A stretch of 8,352 bases of DNA from Candidatus Peregrinibacteria bacterium RIFOXYB2_FULL_32_7 (GTDB lineage: Bacteria; Patescibacteriota; Gracilibacteria; UBA1369; GWF2-33-10), in the NCBI GenBank assembly GCA_001787465.1, contig MFXJ01000056.1, positions 1-8,352 on the forward strand. The letters run 5' to 3'. Position numbers and translations under genes: made by a program. Position 1 is the first letter of the stretch. The number at the start of each line of letters is the position of its first letter. Below the pieces are notes generated by a model. That model was not told where the DNA came from and did not search any database. It saw nothing but the letters and a program-made list of their open reading frames with translations. Below are positions 1-6,239 of this stretch, in pieces.

Positions 1-889
1 TTTGTGGGGCAGTCAATATCTTTGGGTTGCGAAAATAGGATACGCTGTTCCGCCATTTGCTTTTGCGGCTTTGAGGTTTTTTTTGGCGGGAATGGTTTTA
101 TTGTTTTTTAATTGGAAAATTTTTGCGAAAACTGAGATTAAAATGAAGAAAAATCATTTGATGAAAATTTTGACTTTGAGTGTTTTGGGATTATTTGTCG
201 GTACGATGGCGATGATTTTTGGGGTGAATTTGGCAAATACTGTGGTTGTTTCCACCGTTATAAATATTAATTCTGTTTTGGTCATATTCTTAGCTTCAAT
301 TCTTATTGGAGAAAAGATTAAAACATTTCAAAAAATAGGTATTTTTATCGCTTTTTTAGGTATCGTTTTAATTGCTTTGAATGGACAGTCTTTTACGGCT
401 TTGACTGAATCAGAATATTTTTTTGGAGCTTTAATTGCTTTTGTCGCGGCTTTTTTTATTAGTTTTTATACGATTTATATTAAACAATATGTAGAAAAAT
501 ACGGCGGATTAACGGTTACTCAATTAGGCTTGATGCCAGCTTGTTTTTTGGGATTTATTATTTCTATGTTTTTTGAAAATTGGGATTTTGTATTTGATTT
601 GAGTTTTGTGCAGTGGCTTTATATAGTTTTATTTGGAGTAATTACTGGTCTCACTTTTTCTTTGTGGGCATCAAGTATCAAACATCTTGGATCATCAGGA
701 GCGGCTTCTTTCAAAATTGGGATCCCATTTTTTGCAACGATTTATTCTTTGTTGTTTTTGAATGAGAAATTAACAATTTGGATTTTTTTGGGATTAATTT
801 TGGTAATTTCTGGAATGTTAATGTGCCATTTAGGAAAAATTTCTAAGAAAAAGAAAGGCGATGTTGTTTTTGAATACGAGGAGTTTTAA
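1..889 (+). CDS. DMT-superfamily (EamA) transporter, 5' end missing
   Basis: This is an inner-membrane permease of the drug/metabolite transporter superfamily. It has about ten hydrophobic segments arranged as two EamA repeats, at roughly residues 1-125 and 140-275 of the visible 295. The visible N-terminus reads WGSQYLWVAKIGYAVPPFAF and then AALRFFLAG, which matches the first helix and the conserved LRF/LAG stretch of EamA repeat 1. In intact members about 10-20 residues precede this WGS motif, so the true start lies left of the window. The apparent TTG start at base 2 is only an artefact of the edge. Repeat 2 keeps the GLTFSLWASSIKHLG and IPFFATIYSLLFLNEKLT signature near the C-terminus. 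The protein ends in a short lysine-rich cytosolic tail. The substrate cannot be told from sequence: family members export amino acids, nucleosides or other metabolites. pyrE follows 57 bases downstream on the same strand, so co-transcription is possible. Stop codon is TAA. Confidence 0.88.
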   Translation, partial: LWGSQYLWVAKIGYAVPPFAFAALRFFLAGMVLLFFNWKIFAKTEIKMKKNHLMKILTLSVLGLFVGTMAMIFGVNLANTVVVSTVININSVLVIFLASILIGEKIKTFQKIGIFIAFLGIVLIALNGQSFTALTESEYFFGALIAFVAAFFISFYTIYIKQYVEKYGGLTVTQLGLMPACFLGFIISMFFENWDFVFDLSFVQWLYIVLFGVITGLTFSLWASSIKHLGSSGAASFKIGIPFFATIYSLLFLNEKLTIWIFLGLILVISGMLMCHLGKISKKKKGDVVFEYEEF

Positions 890-946
890 ATTTGATTTTG
901 TTTTTGTTGCATAGTAAATTTTTTATGTAATATTTAATGTTTCATT

Positions 947-1576
947 ATGGATTCAAAATTAATTGCTAACATTCTTCTTTCAACCAAGTCTGTTAAAATT
1001 TCAACTAATCCGCCTTTTACATATACTTCAGGGATTAAATCGCCGATTTATTGTGATAATCGAAGGCTTATTTCTTTTGTAGAAGAAAGAAAAGAAATTT
1101 TGAAAGGATTTAAGGATTTGATTAAAAGAAATGGATTTCAACCTGATTGTCTTGCTGGGACAGCAACAGCGGCTATTCCTTGGGCGGCTTTTTTGGCACA
1201 AGATTTGGATTTACCAATGGTTTATGTTCGGCCTCAAAAAAAAGAACATGGAGCAGGCAAGCAAGTTGAAGGAGTTTTAAAGTCAGGACAAAAAGTTTTA
1301 ATCGTAGAAGATTTAATTTCTACTGGAGGTAGTTCAATTAATTCAGCTCAGGCGGTTAAGGAAGAGGGGAAATGTGAAGTTTTAGGAGTTTTAGCGATTA
1401 TGACTTATGATATGCCAAAAGCTAAAAAAGCTTTTGAATCTGCAAATTTAAAATTAGATACTTTGACGAATTTTGACACTTTGATGAATGTCGTTGCGGA
1501 AAGTGGTGCTTTGAAAGAGGATGAAGTTGCTTTAGCGAGAGAATGGAATCATGATCCGGAAGGATGGAATTGCTAA
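947..1576 (+). CDS. pyrE: orotate phosphoribosyltransferase
   Basis: Converts orotate and PRPP to orotidine 5'-monophosphate, the fifth step of de novo UMP synthesis, in the cytoplasm. At 209 residues it is a normal length for the family. Visible motifs in order are the orotate-binding FTYTSGIKSPIYCDNR at about 24-39, GTATAAIPWAAFLA at about 71-84, the flexible catalytic loop RPQKKEHGAGK at 95-105, and the 13-residue PRPP motif VLIVEDLISTGGS at 117-129 with its acidic pair. The ATG at 947 gives the expected N-terminus; an in-frame start upstream would not fit family length. No Shine-Dalgarno sequence precedes it. A weak promoter match (TTGTTG at 904-909, TGTAAT at 926-931) would leave a leader of under 12 bases, but transcription from the transporter gene is equally possible. 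pyrF follows after 45 bases, supporting a pyrEF unit. Stop codon is TAA. Confidence 0.95.
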   Translation: MDSKLIANILLSTKSVKISTNPPFTYTSGIKSPIYCDNRRLISFVEERKEILKGFKDLIKRNGFQPDCLAGTATAAIPWAAFLAQDLDLPMVYVRPQKKEHGAGKQVEGVLKSGQKVLIVEDLISTGGSSINSAQAVKEEGKCEVLGVLAIMTYDMPKAKKAFESANLKLDTLTNFDTLMNVVAESGALKEDEVALAREWNHDPEGWNC

Positions 1577-1579
1577 AAT

Positions 1580-1599
1580 CTAGCAGGCATGCCTGCTAG
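1580..1599. repeat. 20-bp GC-rich perfect palindrome between pyrE and pyrF
   Basis: The sequence CTAGCAGGCATGCCTGCTAG is its own reverse complement over all 20 bases. In RNA it would fold into an 8-bp stem with a CATG loop, extendable by a U-G and an A-U pair. It starts 3 bases after the pyrE stop and ends 22 bases before the pyrF start. It is much richer in G and C than the surrounding gap. No T-run follows it, so it does not look like an intrinsic terminator. It could be a dispersed extragenic palindrome, a protein-binding site, or an mRNA-stabilising hairpin. No second copy is present in the window. Confidence 0.8.
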
Positions 1600-1621
1600 G
1601 TACAACATATAAATTTTATTT

Positions 1622-2554
1622 ATGAAAAATTTTGCTGATCGATTAATTTCAGAAATTGATAAAAAAGGGTCTTCTATTTGTGTTGGTCTTGATCCTCGGC
1701 TTTCTCAGATCCCTGGTTTTATTGTTGAAAAATATTTAGAGGAGCATGGCGCGACATTTGCGGCGGCAGGAGGAGCGATTTTAGAATTTAATAAAGGAAT
1801 TATTGAGGCGGTTAAGGATTTAGTTCCGTGTGTGAAACCTCAGATTGCTTTTTATGAACAGTATGGGATTGAAGGATTAAAAGCTTTTCAGGAAACGTGT
1901 AGCTATGCAAAAAAAGCTGGTTTGATTGTTATTGTTGACGCGAAGAGAAATGATATTGGGTCTACGGCCGAGGCTTATGCTAATGCTTTTTTAGGTAAGG
2001 TTGATGTTTTTGGAAAAGAGCAAAGCGTATTTAATGCTGATGCTTTGACGGTGAATGGATATTTGGGCTTTGACGGTATTAAACCTTTTGCGGAGGCCTG
2101 TAAGAAATATGAAAAAGGTATTTTCGTCTTAATCAAAACTTCCAATCCGTCATCAGGTGATTTGCAAGATCGGACTGTTGATGGAAATTATACTTTATAT
2201 GAAATGTTTGGGCATTTGCTTGAATCTTGGGGGGCAGATGAAATTGGTGAAAAAGGATATAGCTCGATTGGGGCGGTAGTGGGAGCGACTTATTCTGAGC
2301 AAGCTAAGAAGTTACGTAAAATTATGCCTAATACAATATTTTTAGTCCCTGGATATGGCGCGCAGGGTGGAGATGCTTCTGATATAAAACCTTGTTATAA
2401 TGAGGATGGATATGGAGCGATTGTAAATTCATCAAGAGGAATTATTTTTGCGTATGAGGGAAGTAAAAAGTTTAAACCTGAAGATTATAAAGAAGCGGCG
2501 AGAGAGGCTACCTTGGATATGAAAAAGGATTTAAAAAGCGTGGAAGTGAAATAA
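1622..2554 (+). CDS. pyrF: orotidine 5'-phosphate decarboxylase, type 2
   Basis: Decarboxylates OMP to UMP, the final step of de novo pyrimidine synthesis, in the cytoplasm. The 310-residue length and motif layout match the longer type 2 (mycobacterial-like) family rather than the short E. coli type. Visible landmarks are VGLDPR at 21-26, VKPQIAFYEQYG at 71-82 with its active-site lysine, and the catalytic signature DAKRNDIGSTAEAYA at 106-120 with Asp106, Lys108 and Asp111. Later come a TSNPSSGD phosphate-side loop near 173-180, VVGAT, PGYGAQGG and VNSSRGI, the last holding the C-terminal phosphate-binding arginine. The ATG at 1622 follows a T-rich, SD-less leader. It is the second gene of a pyrEF unit. 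Its last 24 bases overlap the convergent rsmA gene, so no terminator can lie between them. Stop codon is TAA. Confidence 0.96.
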   Translation: MKNFADRLISEIDKKGSSICVGLDPRLSQIPGFIVEKYLEEHGATFAAAGGAILEFNKGIIEAVKDLVPCVKPQIAFYEQYGIEGLKAFQETCSYAKKAGLIVIVDAKRNDIGSTAEAYANAFLGKVDVFGKEQSVFNADALTVNGYLGFDGIKPFAEACKKYEKGIFVLIKTSNPSSGDLQDRTVDGNYTLYEMFGHLLESWGADEIGEKGYSSIGAVVGATYSEQAKKLRKIMPNTIFLVPGYGAQGGDASDIKPCYNEDGYGAIVNSSRGIIFAYEGSKKFKPEDYKEAAREATLDMKKDLKSVEVK

Positions 2555-3385
2555 CCGTTTCCATTCCTCAATTTCCAAAGTTTCCGATCGTCTATTCGGA
2601 TCAATATTAGCTTTTTTTAAAATTTCGATGATTTTTTCAGTTGGAATTTGCAAGCCTCTGGAAAGAGAATTGTGGATTTTTTTGCGGGGGTTGCTAAATC
2701 CGGCCTCAATAAATTTGAAAAAATCGGTAGAAATATATGACAATGTGTCTTTATTAATTTCTTTAAAAATTCTAATTTTGAGAATAGCGGAATCTACTTT
2801 TGGAGCCGGGTAGAAGCTTTCTTTGGGGACTAGGGAAATAATTTCCGGCTCGCCAAAGAGGTGTATGTTTAGACTTAACACGGAATGTTTTTGTTTGTAT
2901 TTCTTAAGGCGACAGATTTTTTCCGCAACTTCTTTTTGAATGAGCAGGACAATTAATTTTGGTAATTTGGGGTCTTTATTGGAAATGAATTCGCTACGCA
3001 AGAAATGATTTATAAGCGGGGAAGTGATGTAGTAGGGGATGTTAGCGATAAGTTTGTATTCGTTCGTTTTGTTTATTTCAAATTTTAAGGCATCTTGGTT
3101 TAGAATGGTTAGATTTTTGAATTCTTTTGTGGTTTCTTTTAGAATTGGAATGAGATTTGAGTCTTTTTCGATAGCGATAACTTTTCCAGCATTTTTACAG
3201 AGTTCTTGGGTTAAACTTCCGAGTCCTGGTCCAATTTCGATTACAGTATCATTTTTTGAAAGATTTCCAGCAGTAATGATTTTTTGCAAAATATCTGAGT
3301 CAATCAAAAAATTCTGCCCCAAAGATTTATTTGCCCAGAGCTTATGTTTTTGCAATATTGATTTGATGTCGAGAAGTGAAAGCAT
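2531..3385 (-). CDS. rsmA: 16S rRNA (adenine1518-N6/adenine1519-N6)-dimethyltransferase
   Basis: KsgA/RsmA uses S-adenosylmethionine to dimethylate two adjacent adenines in the 3'-terminal hairpin of 16S rRNA, a late step and checkpoint in 30S subunit assembly. The 284 residues are close to the usual 270-290. Motifs in order are KSLGQNFLID at 20-29, the SAM-binding glycine loop VIEIGPGLGSLT at 48-59, the acidic ribose contact in AIEKD at 71-75, NQDAL at 96-100, and the catalytic NIPYYI at 115-120 (the family N-[LI]-P-Y motif). The C-terminal region has the expected SFYPAPKVDSAILKI stretch and a small helical domain with FSNPRKKIHNSL. The ATG at 3385 has no Shine-Dalgarno sequence. The gene is convergent with pyrF, overlapping it by 24 bp, and divergent from creD with 63 bases between starts. 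Stop codon is TAA. Confidence 0.96.
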   Translation of the reverse strand: MLSLLDIKSILQKHKLWANKSLGQNFLIDSDILQKIITAGNLSKNDTVIEIGPGLGSLTQELCKNAGKVIAIEKDSNLIPILKETTKEFKNLTILNQDALKFEINKTNEYKLIANIPYYITSPLINHFLRSEFISNKDPKLPKLIVLLIQKEVAEKICRLKKYKQKHSVLSLNIHLFGEPEIISLVPKESFYPAPKVDSAILKIRIFKEINKDTLSYISTDFFKFIEAGFSNPRKKIHNSLSRGLQIPTEKIIEILKKANIDPNRRSETLEIEEWKRLFHFHAF

Positions 3386-3415
3386 TTGTGCAATTTTTAT
3401 TTTCTTTGATATAGT
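3386..3415 (+). promoter_or_regulatory. putative creD promoter
   Basis: A TTGTGC hexamer at 3386-3391 is followed after 18 bases by TATAGT at 3410-3415, a five-of-six match to the -10 consensus. The predicted start near 3422 gives a leader of about 27 bases to the creD ATG at 3449. A short inverted repeat, ATAGTA-GACT-TACTAT at 3411-3426, overlaps the -10 and start point and could be an operator. The -35 is weak, so this is a pattern-based guess. Confidence 0.35.
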
Positions 3416-3448
3416 AGACTTACTATTTAGATTCTAAAAAATTTTTAT

Positions 3449-4858
3449 ATGTTTGTAAAAAATAAAATTGATCAGGTAAGTTCGTGGTCAAGAAATTCGC
3501 TAGGGTTGAAAGTTTTTGTGATTGGCTTTTTAGTTTTAATTTTGCTTATTCCAGCTTCAATGATTGAGAGTTTGATCCGTGAAAGAGAAATAACTGCGGA
3601 CGAAACTATAAATGAAGTTAGCGCTAATTGGGGCGCGGCGCAAGTTTTAGCCGGACCAATTTTAAGCGTTCCTTATATAGATTATTTCAAAGATGAGTAT
3701 GGAGTTGTTCGTTCTCAAACAAAATATGCGCATTTTTTACCGGAAAATTTGAATATTAATGGCGATGTTGGCACTGAAATTAGGAATAGGGGAATCTATT
3801 CAGCGGTTCTTTATAACACACAATTAGAAATTGACGGTAATTTCTTATTTCCAGATTTTGATAGTTTAGTTTCAGTAGCGGAAAAAGATATTTTGTATCA
3901 AGATGCTTTTATTTCTTTTGGCCTTACTGATATGAGAGGTATTAATGAAAATATTTCTATTAATTTTGACAGTGAGAATTTTGTTTTTGAGCCAGGCGTG
4001 CCGATCAATGATGTTTTTAATTCTGGATTTAACGCTGAAGTTTTAATTAATAAAAAAGCCAATTATAAATTTTCTATGCAACTTGATTTAAACGGCAGTT
4101 TCGCGCTTAATTTTGCACCGCTTGGCAAAACCACAACTGTTAATTTGACTTCATCTTGGAATAATCCTAGTTTTGATGGTGCGTTTTTGCCTGATACTCG
4201 CACAATTACAGAAGAAGGATTTTCTGCTGATTGGAAAATTCTGCATTTAAATCGCAATTATCCTCAACAATGGATCGGTTCCGCTAATCCTATTAATTTG
4301 TTTTCTGAAACCGGACTTGAACCTAGTAGATTTGATAATAAATTTGATTATTATGATGAAAGTAGCGATTTAAATAATGTTAATGATTATAGTTTCGGCG
4401 TGAAACTTTTACTTCCAGTCGATGCTTATCAGAAAAGCATGAGGGCGATTAAATATGTGATTATGACTTTGGTGCTTACTTTTGTGACGTTTTTCTTTGT
4501 AGAGGTGTTTAATAAGAAAAAAATTCATCCTGTCCAATATTTATTAGTTGGTTTTGCGGTATGTATTTTCTATTTATTGCTGTTATCTCTTTCTGAACAT
4601 CTTGCTTTTGGTTTGGCGTATTTAATTGCTAGCTTAGCGACAATTTTGTTGATTAGCTTTTATTCAAAAACAGTTTTTGATAATTCAAAACAAAGTAAAG
4701 TTCTTGGTGGAATTTTAGTTCTGATGTATGGATTTTTTTATACACTATTGCAACTTCAAGATTATGCATTGTTGGTTGGAAGCATTGGACTTTTTGCAGT
4801 TTTGGCGATAGTGATGATGTTGTCCAGAAAGATTGATTGGTATGGAAATGTAAATTAA
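3449..4858 (+). CDS. creD: CreD-family inner membrane protein
   Basis: At 469 residues this is close to E. coli CreD (450). One transmembrane helix lies at about 21-40 (KVFVIGFLVLILLIPASMI). The family signature follows directly: REREITADETINEVSANWG at 44-62 and then AAQVLAGPILSVPY, ending at residue 76. A large, mostly hydrophilic domain of about 250 residues comes next, presumably on the outer face of the membrane, then a C-terminal bundle of about five to six helices beginning after the PVDAYQKSMRAIKY motif. Members of this family are tied to colicin E2 tolerance and to the CreBC two-component regulon in enterobacteria. The biochemical activity is not established. No creB or creC homologue is visible here. 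The ATG at 3449 lacks a Shine-Dalgarno sequence. Transcription should end at the hairpin 17 bases after the TAA stop. Confidence 0.9.
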   Translation: MFVKNKIDQVSSWSRNSLGLKVFVIGFLVLILLIPASMIESLIREREITADETINEVSANWGAAQVLAGPILSVPYIDYFKDEYGVVRSQTKYAHFLPENLNINGDVGTEIRNRGIYSAVLYNTQLEIDGNFLFPDFDSLVSVAEKDILYQDAFISFGLTDMRGINENISINFDSENFVFEPGVPINDVFNSGFNAEVLINKKANYKFSMQLDLNGSFALNFAPLGKTTTVNLTSSWNNPSFDGAFLPDTRTITEEGFSADWKILHLNRNYPQQWIGSANPINLFSETGLEPSRFDNKFDYYDESSDLNNVNDYSFGVKLLLPVDAYQKSMRAIKYVIMTLVLTFVTFFFVEVFNKKKIHPVQYLLVGFAVCIFYLLLLSLSEHLAFGLAYLIASLATILLISFYSKTVFDNSKQSKVLGGILVLMYGFFYTLLQLQDYALLVGSIGLFAVLAIVMMLSRKIDWYGNVN

Positions 4859-4874
4859 ATTTTTGGAAATAATC

Positions 4875-4909
4875 AAAAAAGGATCTTTTTTGAAAAAGAT
4901 CCTTTTTTT
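4875..4909. terminator. strong bidirectional intrinsic terminator
   Basis: A 16-bp perfect stem is formed by 4875-4890 and 4893-4908, with the core GGATC/GATCC flanked by A and T runs and only two bases (TG) at the tip, so the real loop is probably four or more bases. Seven Ts end the + strand arm. On the - strand the arm likewise ends in a run of six Ts. It lies 17 bases after the creD stop and 14 bases after the stop of the small secreted-peptide gene on the opposite strand, so it can serve both. Confidence 0.92.
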
Positions 4910-4922
4910 GATTTTTTATATA

Positions 4923-5060
4923 TTATTTAGAACAACGTATTCCATTCAGAAATTCACGTTGACAGTCGCTGTTCCAAGACCACGTTCCTGCAAATACTGT
5001 TTGTGCAAGTAGAACTGTAATAATTGCCGAAAAAATTACTGTAGCAATAGCTTTTTTCAT
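4923..5060 (-). CDS. small secreted two-cysteine peptide, 45 residues
   Basis: This short reading frame encodes MKKAIATVIFSAIITVLLAQ, then TVFA, then GTWSWNSDCQREFLNGIRCSK. The first 24 residues are a textbook Sec signal peptide: two lysines, a hydrophobic core, and a V-F-A site with small residues at -3 and -1. Cleavage would release a 21-residue peptide with two tryptophans and two cysteines (Cys33 and Cys43, C-X9-C) that could form one disulfide loop. I do not recognise a family. The stop is TAA and a terminator lies 14 bases beyond it. A TG-extended -10 lies upstream. The ATG at 5060 has no Shine-Dalgarno sequence, like every other gene here. Support for its being real is the clean signal peptide, the stop beside a two-way terminator, and the otherwise empty gap of 308 bases. 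It could be a peptide signal, a bacteriocin-like product or a small cell-envelope protein; none of these is shown. Confidence 0.72.
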   Translation of the reverse strand: MKKAIATVIFSAIITVLLAQTVFAGTWSWNSDCQREFLNGIRCSK

Positions 5061-5134
5061 GAAATAAAAAATTAGAAAATAATTTTAAAATTTGGCTAAA
5101 GCTTAGGGTAAAAATTATTATTAATCAAATTAAA

Positions 5135-5143
5135 ACTATAGCA
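5135..5143 (-). promoter_or_regulatory. putative extended -10 promoter for the secreted peptide gene
   Basis: Read on the - strand the bases are TGCTATAGT, a TG-extended -10 with five of six consensus matches. The hexamer 17 bases upstream (ATCAGC) is a poor -35, which extended -10 promoters can tolerate. The leader to the ATG at 5060 would be about 68 bases. The alternative is read-through from the yggU gene upstream, since no terminator is visible between them. Confidence 0.35.
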
Positions 5144-5166
5144 AATAAATTGACAGAGCTGATAGT

Positions 5167-5460
5167 TTAATGAGTGATTTTTATTAATTTTAAACTGCTT
5201 ACATGTCCGCTTATGATGGAGATTTTTTCTTTTGAGGTTTTAAATTCTTGACTAAGAAATCTGATTAGTTCTTGATTAGCTTTGCCTTTTTCTGGCGGCG
5301 CTTTTAGTTTTATTTTATAGGTTTTGCCATTTTCAGTTTCCATAATTTCCATAAGTTCGGTAATATTTGATCCGGGAATAGCTTTGATACGGAGATAGAT
5401 TGGAAATTTGACGTTTGGTTCTAAGCTAAATTTAAGATGGTTTGAAGTAACTTTTTGCAT
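5167..5460 (-). CDS. DUF167/YggU family protein
   Basis: A 97-residue member of the conserved DUF167 (YggU) family, small cytoplasmic alpha/beta proteins of unknown biochemical role. The family core is clear: YLRIKAIPGSNITELM at about 22-37, KIKLKAPPEKGKANQELIRF near 49-68 (the signature A-P-P-x-x-G-x-A-N), and ISIISGHVSSLKLIKI at the end, which corresponds to the usual V-x-S-G-x-x-S-x-x-K-x-v-x-I. The first 15 residues are a little longer than the core. The gene begins 9 bases after the HTH-ACT gene stops, so the two are likely co-transcribed. Stop codon is TAA. Confidence 0.88.
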   Translation of the reverse strand: MQKVTSNHLKFSLEPNVKFPIYLRIKAIPGSNITELMEIMETENGKTYKIKLKAPPEKGKANQELIRFLSQEFKTSKEKISIISGHVSSLKLIKITH

Positions 5461-5469
5461 TGGAAATTT

Positions 5470-6126
5470 TTAAATTTGATTTTTAGAAAATTTTTGAAAA
5501 ATTGTATCAAACGCCAGCATCACATCTTTTTGATCAAGATAAATGATAAATTCAGTGGTAGTTGATGCCAGTTCTACGATATTAATGTTTTGCAAAGCGA
5601 TTTGTTGAATGATTAAATATAGCAAGCCTGGCATTTTAAGATATTTTTCTGGGAAAGTGATGCCTAAAGAGGCGAGGGATGTGTAAATATATTTTACTCG
5701 TTGTTTGATTGTTTGTTGCACAGCTTTAAGATATTTTTCTTCTAAAATAATTGTAATTATTGATCCGCCTTCAGTTATTGTGATATATCCTTTTTCTTTT
5801 TGAATTTTATTATAAAGATTATTGATATTTTTGTGCGTTTCTTCAGTTTTTAAAAAACTTATAGCGCATAAATTAGAGTTTATTGTGATATTATCTATTT
5901 CAAAATAATTGTTTTTGTCTGGAATTAATTTGGATAAATTTTTTTGCAGTCTTGATAAGCTCATGTGAATAGCATTTTCAGTTACGTTTTTTTTTGTTTG
6001 CGCAGAAACTAATGGTTTGATGAATTTAGCTACTTGTGCCAAATTAAGAAGTTTATGATGAATCCCAAATTTTAAAAGCGAGTTTTTTAAAATTATTTTT
6101 CGTACGGCATGGGGTATTTTTAGCAT
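5470..6126 (-). CDS. HTH and ACT domain protein, putative regulator
   Basis: A 218-residue protein without a close named homologue that I can identify. Residues about 28-62 (NLAQVAKFIKPLVSAQ through ENAIHMSLSRLQ) look like a winged-helix/HTH segment, with an amphipathic helix, a turn and a second helix. Residues about 75-140 form alternating strands and helices compatible with a degenerate ACT-like unit. Residues about 164-212 (MPGLLYLIIQQIALQNINIV, then ELASTTTEFIIYLDQKDVML) match the small-molecule-binding ACT domain seen at the C-terminus of aspartokinases, with PG, the N-I-x-I-V strand and the DQKD turn. There is no kinase domain, so it is not an aspartokinase. Similar HTH-ACT proteins occur, to my knowledge, in archaea and CPR bacteria. 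A ligand-responsive transcription factor is the most natural reading but is not shown. A 20-bp palindrome lies two bases before its start, suggesting autoregulation. yggU follows after 9 bases. Stop is TAA. Confidence 0.7.
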   Translation of the reverse strand: MLKIPHAVRKIILKNSLLKFGIHHKLLNLAQVAKFIKPLVSAQTKKNVTENAIHMSLSRLQKNLSKLIPDKNNYFEIDNITINSNLCAISFLKTEETHKNINNLYNKIQKEKGYITITEGGSIITIILEEKYLKAVQQTIKQRVKYIYTSLASLGITFPEKYLKMPGLLYLIIQQIALQNINIVELASTTTEFIIYLDQKDVMLAFDTIFQKFSKNQI

Positions 6127-6127
6127 A

Positions 6128-6147
6128 TTTGTTATATTTATAACAAA
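6128..6147. promoter_or_regulatory. 20-bp operator-like palindrome before the HTH-ACT gene
   Basis: Bases 6128-6147 read TTTGTTATA, TT, TATAACAAA: two perfect 9-bp inverted arms around a two-base centre. A further TATAAC half-site lies at 6159-6164. The palindrome ends one base before the start codon of the - strand HTH-ACT gene and lies between its predicted transcription start and its ATG, where a bound repressor would block elongation. AT-rich palindromes arise easily by chance in such DNA, but nine matched bases per arm with G/C positions included is above what I would expect. Confidence 0.5.
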
Positions 6148-6171
6148 AAAATGATTTTTATAACTTTTTTA

Positions 6172-6200
6172 TATATTAATTTTGCTTTAAAAAAAGTCAA
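6172..6200 (-). promoter_or_regulatory. putative HTH-ACT gene promoter
   Basis: On the - strand TTGACT (6195-6200) is a five-of-six -35 match. AT-rich -10 candidates lie downstream: TAATAT at a 16-base spacing or TATATA at 19. The -35 sits inside the spacer of the oppositely oriented promoter predicted for the 58-codon gene, so the two promoters overlap and could compete or be controlled together. Confidence 0.35.
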
Positions 6201-6209
6201 GCTTATATT
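6182..6209 (+). promoter_or_regulatory. putative promoter of the 58-codon gene
   Basis: TTGCTT at 6182-6187 and TATATT at 6204-6209 are spaced by 16 bases. The -10 matches five of six consensus bases and the -35 only three. The leader to the ATG at 6240 would be about 25 bases. Confidence 0.3.
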
Positions 6210-6239
6210 ACCGTTGTTTTTATTTTTTAAAATTATTTT

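Noticed and set aside
2..4. TTG start for the transporter
   Set aside because: The EamA fold normally has about 10-20 residues before the WGS motif, so this codon is internal and the start lies outside the window.
1580..1599. Reading the palindrome as a rho-independent terminator of pyrE
   Set aside because: No T-run follows the stem, and pyrF continues 22 bases later with no clear promoter of its own.
3039..3437. 132-codon open frame on the + strand
   Set aside because: It lies almost wholly antisense to rsmA, which has full family motifs; the translation has the hydrophobic, Phe/Ser-rich look of a shadow frame.
5150..5155. TTGACA on the + strand near the end of yggU
   Set aside because: No acceptable -10 lies 16-18 bases downstream, and it would only drive antisense transcription into yggU.
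5061..5166. Possible RNA gene or hairpin between the mini-peptide and yggU
   Set aside because: Only short AT palindromes such as CTAA-AGC-TTAG are seen; they are expected by chance in such DNA.
5470..6126. Annotation as aspartate kinase because of the ACT domain
   Set aside because: The catalytic kinase domain is absent; only the regulatory-type domain is visible.
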